Shown here piece after piece: positions 6,237 through 13,427 of a stretch of 15,980 nt of DNA. A program made the position numbers and the translations under genes. Below the pieces are notes generated by a model. The model saw only the letters and a list, made by a program, of their open reading frames with translations, had not been told where the DNA came from and ran no database searches. The stretch's first letter is position 1, and each line of letters opens with the position of its first letter. The stretch spans positions 1,926-17,905 of the forward strand of contig DKBE01000051.1 in the NCBI GenBank assembly GCA_002451085.1, in the 5' to 3' direction. Origin of the DNA: Proteobacteria bacterium UBA6908 (GTDB lineage Bacteria; Pseudomonadota; Gammaproteobacteria; Acidiferrobacterales; UBA6901).

Positions 6237-7814
6237 ATGTCTGATTTCGGGATTTCAGTGATGGCTCGTTCGCGACACGCCATGCTGGCCCTGCTCGTCG
6301 CTGCCCTGCTTGGTGCATGCGCCACCGGCGCCGTCAAACCCTATGAACGCCCGGCGCCGGAGCAGGCGATACCAGCCCGGCCCGACGGCGCCTTTGCCAA
6401 GTTCGAATCTGCGATTCGGGCGGCGTACGGACCCGATGCCTCCGGATTCGAGCTGATTGATCGCAACGAAGACGGCCTGCGCTGGCGGCTTGCCCTGATC
6501 GACTCGGCCAGGCATTCGATCGACGTCCAGTACTATCTCTGGTACGGCGACGCCGCGGGCCGGCTCCTCACGAAGCGCCTCCTGGATGCCGCGGATCGTG
6601 GCGTCAAGGTGCGCATGCTGGTCGACGATCTCAACACACTGATCAGCGACGCCGGCACGGTCAAGCTGCGCGACCAGGTGGCGGCCTGGATGGACGCACA
6701 CCCGAACCTGGAACTCAGGCTCTTCAATCCCTGGACCAAGCGGGAAATCTCGGCACGTGTCGGCGAAGCCCTGAGCGAGCTCGACCGGGTTAACCGGCGC
6801 ATGCACAACAAGCAGATGATCGTGGACAATCAGGCGGTGATCATTGGCGGACGAAACATCGGAGACGAGTACGTCGGATTGCACACCACGTTCAATTTCC
6901 ATGATCTGGATGTGCTCGGCATCGGCCCGGTGGCACGGCAGGCATCAACCGTGTTCGATGGCTACTGGAACAGCCACTGGGTGATGCCCGTATCGGCACT
7001 CAGGATTCCCGTCTCGCCGGCCGAGCAAATCGCGGGCCGCGAGACCCTCATGAAGCTGCTCGGTAAATCAAAGTCGCTTGCGCACTTCCCGTTGTCACCC
7101 CAGTCGTGGTCGAGCGAATTCGCGGCGCTGCGCCGCCGAATGCACATTGGCACCAGCCAGGTGTATTCGGACATACCCACGGACGGCAGCGTCAAGCACG
7201 TGATGCTCGAACAGACACATGCCATGATGGAATCGGCCCGGCAAGAACTCCTCATCGTCAACGCCTACATCATTCCCACCAAGCGCGGGACGGCGATGCT
7301 GCAACACCTGAAGGATCGGGGTGTGCACGCGAAAATCCTCACGAATTCACTCGCCTCTCACGACGTGCCCGCCGTGAACAGCCACTACAAACGCTGGCGC
7401 AAGCCAATCCTCGAGTCCGGGGCCGAGCTCTATGAGATGCGCCACGACGCGGCGATCCAGCCGCTGGTCTCCGACACCCCTCCCACGAAAGCGGGCTTCA
7501 TGGGATTGCATTCGAAGGCGATGGTTGTGGATCGCGAGCGATCATACATCGGCTCCATGAACTATGACCCGCGCTCCGCGGCCATCAATACCGAGATGGG
7601 CGTATTCATCAAGAGCCGTGGGCTTGCCGAGGCGCTTGCCCAGCTGATCGAACGGGACATGCAGCCCGCCAACAGCTGGCGGGTGGAGCTGGACGGCGAT
7701 GGGGAGCTGCGTTGGGTCAATGACACGAAGACCGTCTCCACACAGCCCGCGCGAAACTGGTGGCAGCGCGTCGAAGACCTGTTTTTCATGTCCTTTCCAA
7801 GGGAATTCTACTGA
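6237..7814 (+). CDS. Phospholipase D / cardiolipin synthase-like lipoprotein (525 aa)
   Basis: This is a PLD-superfamily enzyme with two HKD motifs. The first is H190-N-K192 with D197 (MHNKQMIVDN), followed by IIGGRNIGDEY. The second is H425-S-K427 with D432 (LHSKAMVVDR), followed by YIGSMNYDPRS. The upstream segment DVQYYLWYGDAAGRLLTKRLLDAADRG, split here by function, is the usual entry strand and helix. This layout is that of ClsC (YmdC)-type cardiolipin synthases and related phosphatidyltransferases. Unlike a cytosolic enzyme it has a lipoprotein signal: hydrophobic residues 15-26 and lipobox LLGA-C28, so it should act from a membrane surface in the periplasm. The start at 6237 has a weak GGA site. 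The ATG at 6261 would give a tidier signal (MARSRHAM) and is equally plausible. It is co-transcribed with the PLC-like gene just upstream. Whether it makes cardiolipin or hydrolyses phospholipid is not decidable from sequence. Confidence 0.88.
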   Translation: MSDFGISVMARSRHAMLALLVAALLGACATGAVKPYERPAPEQAIPARPDGAFAKFESAIRAAYGPDASGFELIDRNEDGLRWRLALIDSARHSIDVQYYLWYGDAAGRLLTKRLLDAADRGVKVRMLVDDLNTLISDAGTVKLRDQVAAWMDAHPNLELRLFNPWTKREISARVGEALSELDRVNRRMHNKQMIVDNQAVIIGGRNIGDEYVGLHTTFNFHDLDVLGIGPVARQASTVFDGYWNSHWVMPVSALRIPVSPAEQIAGRETLMKLLGKSKSLAHFPLSPQSWSSEFAALRRRMHIGTSQVYSDIPTDGSVKHVMLEQTHAMMESARQELLIVNAYIIPTKRGTAMLQHLKDRGVHAKILTNSLASHDVPAVNSHYKRWRKPILESGAELYEMRHDAAIQPLVSDTPPTKAGFMGLHSKAMVVDRERSYIGSMNYDPRSAAINTEMGVFIKSRGLAEALAQLIERDMQPANSWRVELDGDGELRWVNDTKTVSTQPARNWWQRVEDLFFMSFPREFY

Positions 7815-7835
7815 CACGCTACGGCGGCTAGGCGA

Positions 7836-8831
7836 TCAGCGTTCCAGACTCAGTCGCTGGATCAGCGCGGGCACGATGGCTTTTGTTGCCTCATAGCCGG
7901 CCTTCATGGCTTCCTCGCGCTGTTTGAAACTGCTGACGCTGACAGGCTCGAATTTCGGGCGTATCAGGAAGTCTGCCTCCGTGGCTTCTTGCCGGTTCAG
8001 CAGGCAGCTCTGCAGGCGAAAGGTACTGAGCACGTTATCAAACAAGGTCCCCTTGAGCGGGAGGTGACTGCCGCAATAGATATCGACGGCGACAACCACA
8101 TCTGCCCCCATGGCGCGGGTGAAGCGCACCGGTACCAGCGACAGGATCCCGCCGTCCACCCAGATAGCACCGGCCACCTGCATCGGCACGAAAGCGCCCG
8201 GGACGCTCGACGAGGCCTGCACGGCCTTGCCCACATCACCGTCAACGACTAACAGTGACTTCCCGTTGGTCAGGTCAGTGACCGCGATGCCCAACGGAAT
8301 CGGCAGTTCCTTGATGCGCCGCTGGCCAGTGGCCTCGCCTATCCATCTGGCGAGGGCCTCGCCCTTGATGGCGCCTTGTTTATGGATGACCAGGTCCGCC
8401 AGATCATACTCGCTGACAGACCGGGCGACCGTTTCAATTTCTCTGTAAGGCAATCCACTCGCATACAGGCTGGCGGCGATGGACCCCGCCGAGGCGCCAG
8501 TCACCATGTCTGCTTCGATTCCGGCTTCATCAAGCGCGCGCATCACGCCCAGGTGCACAAACCCCCTGACCCCACCGCCGCCAAAGGCGACACCGAGTCG
8601 TGGGCGCGGCCGATAATCGTCGCTCCGCGCAACGGGAACGACCTGCTCCATTGGAACGGCGTCGAACCCGTCCCCCTTGTTGACCGCGCTGCCACTCGAC
8701 ATGAGCAACGCGTTGGTCATAACGCAGCCACCCAACAGGATGCCCAGCGCGCACACCACGCCCACGGCCAGAATCTGGGCGCCACCGATTCGCTGCTGCC
8801 CATCGGACCGGCAAGCCGCTGTGGTTAACAT
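7836..8831 (-). CDS. Patatin-like phospholipase lipoprotein, RssA-like (331 aa)
   Basis: All catalytic elements of the patatin family are present, numbered from the ATG at 8831. The oxyanion-hole loop is GGGGVRG (84-90), the nucleophile elbow is G112-A-S114-A-G116, and the dyad aspartate is D226 in VDGG. The family hydrolyses acyl esters of phospholipids (phospholipase A or lysophospholipase). A hydrophobic stretch before lipobox LLGG-C36 predicts a lipid-anchored periplasmic protein, unlike E. coli RssA, which lacks this. Start choice: the frame is open to a GTG at 8891, with ATGs at 8846 and 8831. Only 8831 has a GGGA ribosome-site-like stretch upstream, so it is preferred, moderately. The gene converges on the PLD gene with 21 bases between stops, too few for a separate terminator. 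A dyad at 8920-8935 lies about 90 bases upstream and could be its operator. Confidence 0.88.
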   Translation of the reverse strand: MLTTAACRSDGQQRIGGAQILAVGVVCALGILLGGCVMTNALLMSSGSAVNKGDGFDAVPMEQVVPVARSDDYRPRPRLGVAFGGGGVRGFVHLGVMRALDEAGIEADMVTGASAGSIAASLYASGLPYREIETVARSVSEYDLADLVIHKQGAIKGEALARWIGEATGQRRIKELPIPLGIAVTDLTNGKSLLVVDGDVGKAVQASSSVPGAFVPMQVAGAIWVDGGILSLVPVRFTRAMGADVVVAVDIYCGSHLPLKGTLFDNVLSTFRLQSCLLNRQEATEADFLIRPKFEPVSVSSFKQREEAMKAGYEATKAIVPALIQRLSLER

Positions 8832-9085
8832 ACGATTTTTTCCCATGGTCGAGAATAGTCTACACCGCTGGAAGTTCGCCCACTCGGTCACCGGCAGAAG
8901 CTGGTTTCCGCATCTCCCGCTGTTATATAGAACAGATACGGTATCGACATGGACGCAACGAATCAGGCTCTTGATCTGAATACTGCGCCAAAAGTCACGT
9001 CTTGTTTAGACTGCGCATGGCGCGCAGAGAAGCTGCAAACCCAGATGGAATGGAGGAAGCGCCCTTCGAGCACTCGGCAGAGTAT
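8832..9085. other. Intergenic region between the patatin and DUF2846/barrel genes
   Basis: These 254 bases follow the DUF2846/barrel stop (minus direction) and precede the patatin start. They contain the palindrome at 8920-8935 and a small hairpin, CTGCGC (9011-9016) with GCGCAG (9022-9027). The hairpin has no T-run, so termination of the upstream gene is not evident. No convincing gene is seen. Confidence 0.4.
8920..8935. promoter_or_regulatory. Operator-like imperfect palindrome upstream of the patatin gene
   Basis: CTGTTATATAGAACAG has arms CTGTT and AACAG around an AT-rich centre. On the minus strand it reads CTGTTCTATATAACAG, which also contains a -10-like TATAAC. It lies 89 bases upstream of the chosen patatin start, where a promoter/operator overlap would be expected. 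No -35 was confirmed. Confidence 0.35.
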
Positions 9086-10123
9086 TCAGAAAGTCACGCG
9101 CCCGCCCAGTAGCAGTCCGTTACCGGTAGCCTTGACGGTGTTCCCGCTCACGGTGAATTCGTCGTGCAAGTACTTGTACTCGGTATAGAGATCAACATAC
9201 TTGAAACGGATGACCGCGCCCGCCATGATTTGTGCAGCATTGCTGTCAAAGTCACCATTGACACCGCCACTGCTACCAGCTGAAAAACTGGCGATGGTGC
9301 GTCCGACACCAACTCCGAAATAAGGCTGGACGATCGTTCCCGTTTCGACGTAATACTTCAGGTTCACCAGGGCGTAGCTCAAATCAACATCCCCGCTTTC
9401 CGTGGAGGCGGTTGAAGTGTAATCGTGTGTGTGGCCGAGCAGTTCCAGACCGATGGCGTAGCCAGTCTTGTGGTGCCACTCGCCCTGCAATGCATAGAGA
9501 AAACTCGTGGCCGACAACTTGCGATCCGCCGACCCAATGGTTTGATTTGTGCTCACCGGGAAAAACACGCCAACTTTGAAGGTGAGCGATAAACCGAGCT
9601 TGTCGGTGTCAGCCGCGGATTGGCTCGCGGCTTGGGGTTCCTTGGCAGGTACAACGGTGGGGACTGGTGCAGCCGCCACGATGGCCGGGACCTGAACGAG
9701 TCGTGCCGTCTGAATGTCCTGGCGGCCAGTGCCGTAGGTCGTTGACTGCAGTCCTACACGGCCGTTTTTCTCGACGACCATTTGTACAAAATAGACTCGC
9801 CCATCCTCGCAGCCGATGGTGAGCGGCTGGGCATCTGCCTGCCCGGCGCGGATGACCAGGCTCCCCGGCTGAACCGTCCACATACCAAATGTTTTCGATT
9901 CGAGTTCCCCGATATTGTGCCCGTTAATCCAGATCACCGGGGCGGTTTGAGGCTCGTTTGCGTCCAAACGATACATGTAGAGCAAAGCCTTGCCCGTGGG
10001 TGGGGTGGCCTGTTTGGCCGCCCGATCCTGATCAGGGCTGGCAAACGGCAATGCGGCCTGCGCAGTACTCAGACCCAGTCCCAGCCATACACTGCCGATG
10101 AGCAATGCGAGCCATGATTTCAT
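9086..10123 (-). CDS. DUF2846-like domain fused to an outer-membrane beta-barrel (345 aa)
   Basis: The ATG at 10121-10123 follows an AGGAG site at ideal spacing. Residues 1-23 are a signal peptide (cleavage AQA/ALPF). Residues about 44-143 resemble the DUF2846 lipoprotein-type beta domain: KALLYMYRLD, then VIWINGHNIGEL, GSLVIRAG and VYFVQMVVEKNG, the usual 'YR..., V.vNG..ig.L, pG.h.i..., YyvqveV' order. A Pro/Ala-rich linker (144-175) leads to a barrel (176-345) with FKVGVFFPV, ALQGEWHHKTGYAIGLELLG, YFGVGVG and the terminal RVTF, like small opacity/OmpW-type porins of 8 strands. Each half is seen separately in many bacteria. A fusion of the two is less usual, so far as I know. Function is unknown; the N-terminal half could bind a partner on the periplasmic face. 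It appears monocistronic. Confidence 0.75.
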   Translation of the reverse strand: MKSWLALLIGSVWLGLGLSTAQAALPFASPDQDRAAKQATPPTGKALLYMYRLDANEPQTAPVIWINGHNIGELESKTFGMWTVQPGSLVIRAGQADAQPLTIGCEDGRVYFVQMVVEKNGRVGLQSTTYGTGRQDIQTARLVQVPAIVAAAPVPTVVPAKEPQAASQSAADTDKLGLSLTFKVGVFFPVSTNQTIGSADRKLSATSFLYALQGEWHHKTGYAIGLELLGHTHDYTSTASTESGDVDLSYALVNLKYYVETGTIVQPYFGVGVGRTIASFSAGSSGGVNGDFDSNAAQIMAGAVIRFKYVDLYTEYKYLHDEFTVSGNTVKATGNGLLLGGRVTF

Positions 10124-10219
10124 TCTGCACTCCTATTCTTAAATTGTTTGTACGTGCCGTGCCTGGCTGGGCCTGCTTCACCCTAGTCTAGCAAACCCCT
10201 GCGCTGCCGGAAGAGGCAA

Positions 10220-10262
10220 AATGCCCAGTATCGGGAGCCTTTCTGCCACGATACTGGGCGTT
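10220..10262 (-). terminator. Strong inverted repeat, likely terminator of the hydrolase transcript
   Basis: GCCCAGTATCG (10223-10233) and CGATACTGGGC (10249-10259) pair perfectly over 11 bases around a 15-base loop. A G-T wobble and two A-T pairs extend the outside. On the minus strand the stem is followed by ATTTTG, a short T-run, and it sits about 175 bases downstream of the hydrolase stop. The long loop and distance are atypical for an intrinsic terminator. Confidence 0.45.
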
Positions 10263-10323
10263 GTATACGCCCGGCCCCCGAGCTGCCGAGTGCTATATAA
10301 GGTGACGGTTTTGGTGGCCATGG

Positions 10324-10341
10324 ACTGCCGCGGAGGGCAGT
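10324..10341 (+). terminator. Small hairpin followed by T-run, terminator-like on the plus strand
   Basis: ACTGCC-GCGGAG-GGCAGT is a perfect 6-base stem and is followed by TTT. It faces the plus strand, where no gene reads into it. On the minus strand it lies 93 bases after the hydrolase stop and has no T-run. It could block antisense transcription into the hydrolase, or be chance. Confidence 0.2.
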
Positions 10342-10433
10342 TTTGGGTTTCGTTGCTCGAATTGACCGCCAATAATGAGGAGACGGCTGGTCATGGGCGG
10401 ACGGCCGGGACCAGCCCCTTTTGCCATTCAGAC

Positions 10434-11309
10434 TCAATACCGACCACCGGCCACGAACCGCGCGATACCAGAAACTACCTCGGCCTCCTGTCCGACAAAG
10501 CCATGCGGGGCGCGGCCAATACAGGCACCCACACTGGTTACGCCGGGCCAGCCGGGGCCGCCGGTAACCGTCACGACCTGCTCACGTGTTCCGCGGGTAC
10601 GCGCCGTGATGTCATTCATGCGGCCGGGTGGCGAGCGCAAGCACTTGTCTTCGGCGTGACCGACCACCAGTACCGGTACCCGGATGGCCTCCAACGGGAG
10701 ATCAAAGACGGTGTCCGCCACCCAGGACTTTTGCCCACCGTGGGTACCCGACATGAGTGCGGAAGTGAGCACAATCCCATCCGGTGCAGACGGCCCGGCC
10801 AGGCGGGCCGCGGCATTCGCGGCGGAAATCGATCCGCGGCTGGTGCCCACGAGCCAGACTGGCCCCTGGGTGCGACGGCGTATGTCGGCGATCACCTTGC
10901 CCAGGTCGTCGGCGTGCTTGGGGCTGACTCGAAATCCGCCCAGCCCATCCTCACCCATGTGATCGGACGGGGCATCGACCAGCGCCGTGACAAAACCTTC
11001 ACTGTGAAAATTCGACACCGACCGAACCAGCGAATTGCCGGTCAGCGCGCGCGCACAACCCTTGCTGTCGAGATCGAGGTGGCCCCCGCCCCCGGCCAGC
11101 AGAATCAACGCTGCGCGGGCACCGCCCGCGGGCGCTGGCTGGGGGTACGCAAGCGCATAGCGTGTGGTCGTACGATCGTGCGTATGGATGGTGACCAGCT
11201 CGCCACAGCCTTCCGTCACGTTTGATTGCGCGTGGACGCTTGTGCCGCCAAACGTCGAAAGGAGCACAAGAATCACCGTGCCAAACATGGTCAATGGTCG
11301 TTCACGCAT
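10434..11309 (-). CDS. Secreted alpha/beta hydrolase (291 aa)
   Basis: The ATG at 11307-11309 is chosen over the one at 11342 because it has a GGGGTGA site upstream and opens a signal peptide (residues 1-27, hydrophobic 8-21, cleavage VHA/Q). The mature protein shows a core strand with an oxyanion-type loop (ILLAGGGGHLDL, 69-80) and a nucleophile elbow G155-T-S157-R-G159. A probable acid is D221 (VVGHAEDKC) and a probable catalytic His is H269 (APHGF), in the right order for the fold. Serine esterase or peptidase activity is expected; the substrate is not evident. Cys35/Cys85 and Cys223/Cys263 could form disulfides in the periplasm. It starts 43 bases after the stop of the 82-residue gene on the same strand, so the two probably form an operon. 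A strong inverted repeat downstream may end the transcript. Confidence 0.8.
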   Translation of the reverse strand: MRERPLTMFGTVILVLLSTFGGTSVHAQSNVTEGCGELVTIHTHDRTTTRYALAYPQPAPAGGARAALILLAGGGGHLDLDSKGCARALTGNSLVRSVSNFHSEGFVTALVDAPSDHMGEDGLGGFRVSPKHADDLGKVIADIRRRTQGPVWLVGTSRGSISAANAAARLAGPSAPDGIVLTSALMSGTHGGQKSWVADTVFDLPLEAIRVPVLVVGHAEDKCLRSPPGRMNDITARTRGTREQVVTVTGGPGWPGVTSVGACIGRAPHGFVGQEAEVVSGIARFVAGGRY

Positions 11310-11352
11310 TCGATCACCCCGGTTGTTGTCCCATGTCTGCATTCGCGTTCCG

Positions 11353-11601
11353 TTACTCGACGGAGACCACGACGCGCTCGCCCTTCTTGTGGTCCTCGAC
11401 TTCGACCAGCGTCCCGCTCTGTCCCGGGGTGGTCGCCAGCCTGATCACTTCGTCCAGATCCACGCCTTGCTCGCGCAGCGTGTCATAGGCCTGTTTCGGG
11501 ATCAGCTTGGCCGCCACCTTGAGCACGCCTGTAGGAATCGTGACCGTCGTCAACGGCTGTTCTTCCCCGTTCTTGAAAACACGAACCTTGAGAGTGGCCA
11601 T
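11353..11601 (-). CDS. Conserved-looking 82-residue protein of unknown function
   Basis: An AGGAGG site with ideal spacing precedes the ATG at 11599-11601, so this is a real, well-translated gene. It has no signal peptide or membrane segment. The N-terminal half looks like two beta-strands (TLKVRVFKNG, PLTTVTIPTGVLKVAAKLI). An amphipathic helix follows (KQAYDTLREQGVDLDEVIRLA), then a C-terminal strand (TLVEVEDHKKGERVVVSVE). I have a vague memory of similar small proteins (KNG...VTIP...KLIPK...GIDLDEI...LVEIEDH) in other bacteria but know no function. The gene probably leads an operon with the secreted hydrolase. An 18-base dyad lies 50 bases upstream of its start (11651-11668). Confidence 0.75.
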   Translation of the reverse strand: MATLKVRVFKNGEEQPLTTVTIPTGVLKVAAKLIPKQAYDTLREQGVDLDEVIRLATTPGQSGTLVEVEDHKKGERVVVSVE

Positions 11602-11650
11602 GATTGCCTCCTGGTCAGGCTGACTTCATCATTAATGTGGGTGAAACCCG

Positions 11651-11668
11651 ATTGATTCACGTATCAAT
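11651..11668. promoter_or_regulatory. 18-base dyad upstream of the 82-residue gene
   Basis: ATTGAT-TCACGT-ATCAAT has perfect 6-base arms. The 6-base spacer rules out a canonical FNR site (4-base spacer). It lies in the 128-base gap between the VOC gene stop and the 82-residue gene, where an operator would sit. Confidence 0.3.
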
Positions 11669-11729
11669 TCGTACAGCACACAACCTCGCTCATGGACGAT
11701 ACATCGCCCCAGGCGCACGCTGCCGCCGA

Positions 11730-12098
11730 CTATTTCATCGAATGCAAACCGAGCATATTGCCCTCGGTGTCGATGATCAGGGCAATATGGCCATACTGTC
11801 CGATGGATTTCTTCGGCGTTTCGATCCGACCACCTGCTTTGGCGGCCCGTTGCGCTTCGACAGCACAGTCGGCACAACTGAAATAGACAAGGACGCTGTT
11901 TGCTCCAGACGGGTAACCCGGGATCTTGATCAATGCCCCAGGCGCGCCATAGCCTTGTTGTTGCATCGGGAATGCCCACATTTCAAACTCGGTCCCTTCA
12001 AGCTTTGCCAGCTGGATACCGAATACCGTCTCGTAGAACGCACGTGCCCGCTCCAGGTTTTGCACATAGATTTCGAACCAAGCGACGGGATTGTTCAT
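11730..12098 (-). CDS. VOC family (glyoxalase/bleomycin-resistance fold) protein (122 aa)
   Basis: This is a single small VOC protein with the usual order. The first beta-alpha-beta unit has WFEIYVQNLERARAFYETVFG (residues 7-27, the helix after the first strand being highly typical). The second unit has VLVYFSCADCAVEAQRAAKAGG, then GHIALIIDTEGNMLGLHS at the end. These single-domain proteins act as dimers with metal sites between subunits; E9, H104 and possibly E39 or H119 are candidate ligands. The reaction could be a lyase, dioxygenase or sequestration; it cannot be chosen. The ATG at 12096-12098 follows an AAGGAG site at good spacing. Just upstream is a TATATATA stretch inside the dyad CACTC...GAGTG (12104-12124), which may be its promoter. 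It is cytoplasmic, with no signal. Confidence 0.85.
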   Translation of the reverse strand: MNNPVAWFEIYVQNLERARAFYETVFGIQLAKLEGTEFEMWAFPMQQQGYGAPGALIKIPGYPSGANSVLVYFSCADCAVEAQRAAKAGGRIETPKKSIGQYGHIALIIDTEGNMLGLHSMK

Positions 12099-12103
12099 AA
12101 TCG

Positions 12104-12124
12104 CACTCCTTTATATATAGAGTG
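12104..12124 (-). promoter_or_regulatory. Probable promoter/ribosome-site region of the VOC gene, with a dyad
   Basis: On the minus strand CACTC-TATATATAAAG-GAGTG places a -10-like TATATAA directly before the AAGGAG ribosome site. The CACTC/GAGTG arms would pair and hide part of that site in RNA. The -10 is so near the start that the leader would be short. This was read by eye only. Confidence 0.3.
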
Positions 12125-12156
12125 TGGCTGTTGGGCAATTTAGATCCCGCAACTGC

Positions 12157-13395
12157 CTAATGTCCACTCGCTCGTGCATTGGGGCGGTAGAGCAGCAAAC
12201 CCATGGCCGCGAGCGCGGCGAACGATCCCCCCGCAATAAACGTGGCCGACGGGCCGAAGACGCTCCAGAGCGACCCAGCAATCACGCTGGCCAGCAGGAG
12301 CGCCCCGCCGCTCACGAGGTTGAAAATCCCGAAGGCGGACCCGCGAAACTCCGTGGGGGCGGTATCGGCTACCAGTTTCGAGAGCAGGCCCTGGGTCAAT
12401 GCCATGTGCAGCCCCCAGAAGGCCGCCCCCAGGAAAGCGATCCAGGGCGATGCCGCGACGACCAGCAGAATATCGGCGACGATCAACATACCCAGGCCGA
12501 GCACCAGAAGCGTGCGCGCTGAAACACGGTCCGCGGCGGCCCCCGCCGGGTAGGCAAATCCGGCATAGACAATATTCATGACGATCATGATCGCGGGCAC
12601 GTATGCGATCGCCAGCCCGACATCCTGCGCCCGGAGAATCAGAAACGCCTCGCTGAAACGCGCGAGCGTGAAGACCGCGCCGAGCGCGACAACCAGCCAG
12701 TAGCGCAGGGGCAGCAGTTTTGCATTTGCGAACGTCAGGCGGTTTCTCGGGCCCGCGACAGGTTCCCTGGGTTCAGGCTCGCGTACCGCCACGATCAGCA
12801 GAAACACCGCGAGAAATGCCGGGATCACCGCAATCCACAGGACTGACTTGATGTCGTTCGCAAGCCAGATCATGAAGGCAACTGCGAGCAGCGGCCCGAG
12901 AAAGGCCCCGACCGAATCGAGCGCCTGGCGCAGGCCGTAGGCCGCCCCACGCATCCGCGGTGCGACAATATCGGCGACCAGCGCATCGCGCGGCGCTCCG
13001 CGGATGCCTTTCCCGATGCGGTCGACAAAGCGCGCGCCGAATACCCACCCGATTGTTGATGCCAGCGGAAAGACCGGTTTGGTGATGGCCGCCAGCGCAT
13101 ACCCGAGCACGACCAGCCATTTGCGCTTGCGGATGTAGTCGCTCATCACACCCGAGAACACCTTCAATATGGAGGCGGTGGCCTCGGCAATGCCCTCAAT
13201 GATCCCGACCGTGAGCATGGATGCACCCAACACCGTGGTCATGAGGATGGGCAACAGGCTGTGGACCAGCTCGGAGGAGGTGTCCATCAACAGCGAGACA
13301 AATCCAAGCGCCCAGATACTTCTCGGCAGCATTCGATAGATGCCCCTGGAAGAAGGGGTTGATTCAGGGTGATTGGGCGGTGATGAGGGCATCAT
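12157..13395 (-). CDS. Major facilitator superfamily transporter (412 aa)
   Basis: There are about twelve hydrophobic segments in a protein of the usual MFS size. The cytoplasmic N-terminus (residues 1-24) is Pro/Ser-rich. A motif-A-like loop after TM2 reads GVMSDYIRKRK (about 82-92). A second conserved stretch, DRIGKGIRGAPRDAL (125-139), marks a subgroup of bacterial MFS proteins of unknown substrate that I recognise only by pattern. The C-terminal half repeats the six-segment layout with a shorter loop (AGAAADRVSAR). It is likely an efflux or uptake pump; the substrate is not inferable. The ATG at 13393-13395 has an AGGA site at good spacing; the adjacent ATG one codon later is equivalent. 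Hairpin-forming sequence lies 36 bases upstream (13428-13460), between this gene and the Ppx/GppA-like gene. Confidence 0.88.
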   Translation of the reverse strand: MMPSSPPNHPESTPSSRGIYRMLPRSIWALGFVSLLMDTSSELVHSLLPILMTTVLGASMLTVGIIEGIAEATASILKVFSGVMSDYIRKRKWLVVLGYALAAITKPVFPLASTIGWVFGARFVDRIGKGIRGAPRDALVADIVAPRMRGAAYGLRQALDSVGAFLGPLLAVAFMIWLANDIKSVLWIAVIPAFLAVFLLIVAVREPEPREPVAGPRNRLTFANAKLLPLRYWLVVALGAVFTLARFSEAFLILRAQDVGLAIAYVPAIMIVMNIVYAGFAYPAGAAADRVSARTLLVLGLGMLIVADILLVVAASPWIAFLGAAFWGLHMALTQGLLSKLVADTAPTEFRGSAFGIFNLVSGGALLLASVIAGSLWSVFGPSATFIAGGSFAALAAMGLLLYRPNARASGH

Positions 13396-13427
13396 TGCTG
13401 TTCCTGCACGATCCAGCGTGAGCTCAG

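Larger units (their letters stand above)
10124..10433. other. Intergenic region, 310 bases, with two hairpins
   Basis: This lies between the end of the alpha/beta hydrolase gene and the start of the DUF2846/barrel gene, both on the minus strand. It contains a strong inverted repeat (10220-10262) and a smaller one at 10324-10341. The promoter of the barrel gene should be in the left part (minus strand, upstream of 10123), but no clear hexamer pair is visible. No coding or RNA gene is recognised. Confidence 0.5.

Noticed and set aside
6219..6238. ATTGAT...ATCAAT as a second FNR site
   Set aside because: The half-sites are 8 bases apart, not 4, and the site lies within coding/junction sequence.
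8949..9188. Plus-strand 79-codon frame between the patatin and DUF2846/barrel genes
   Set aside because: It overlaps the 3' end of the barrel gene, has no ribosome site and yields a product without recognisable features.
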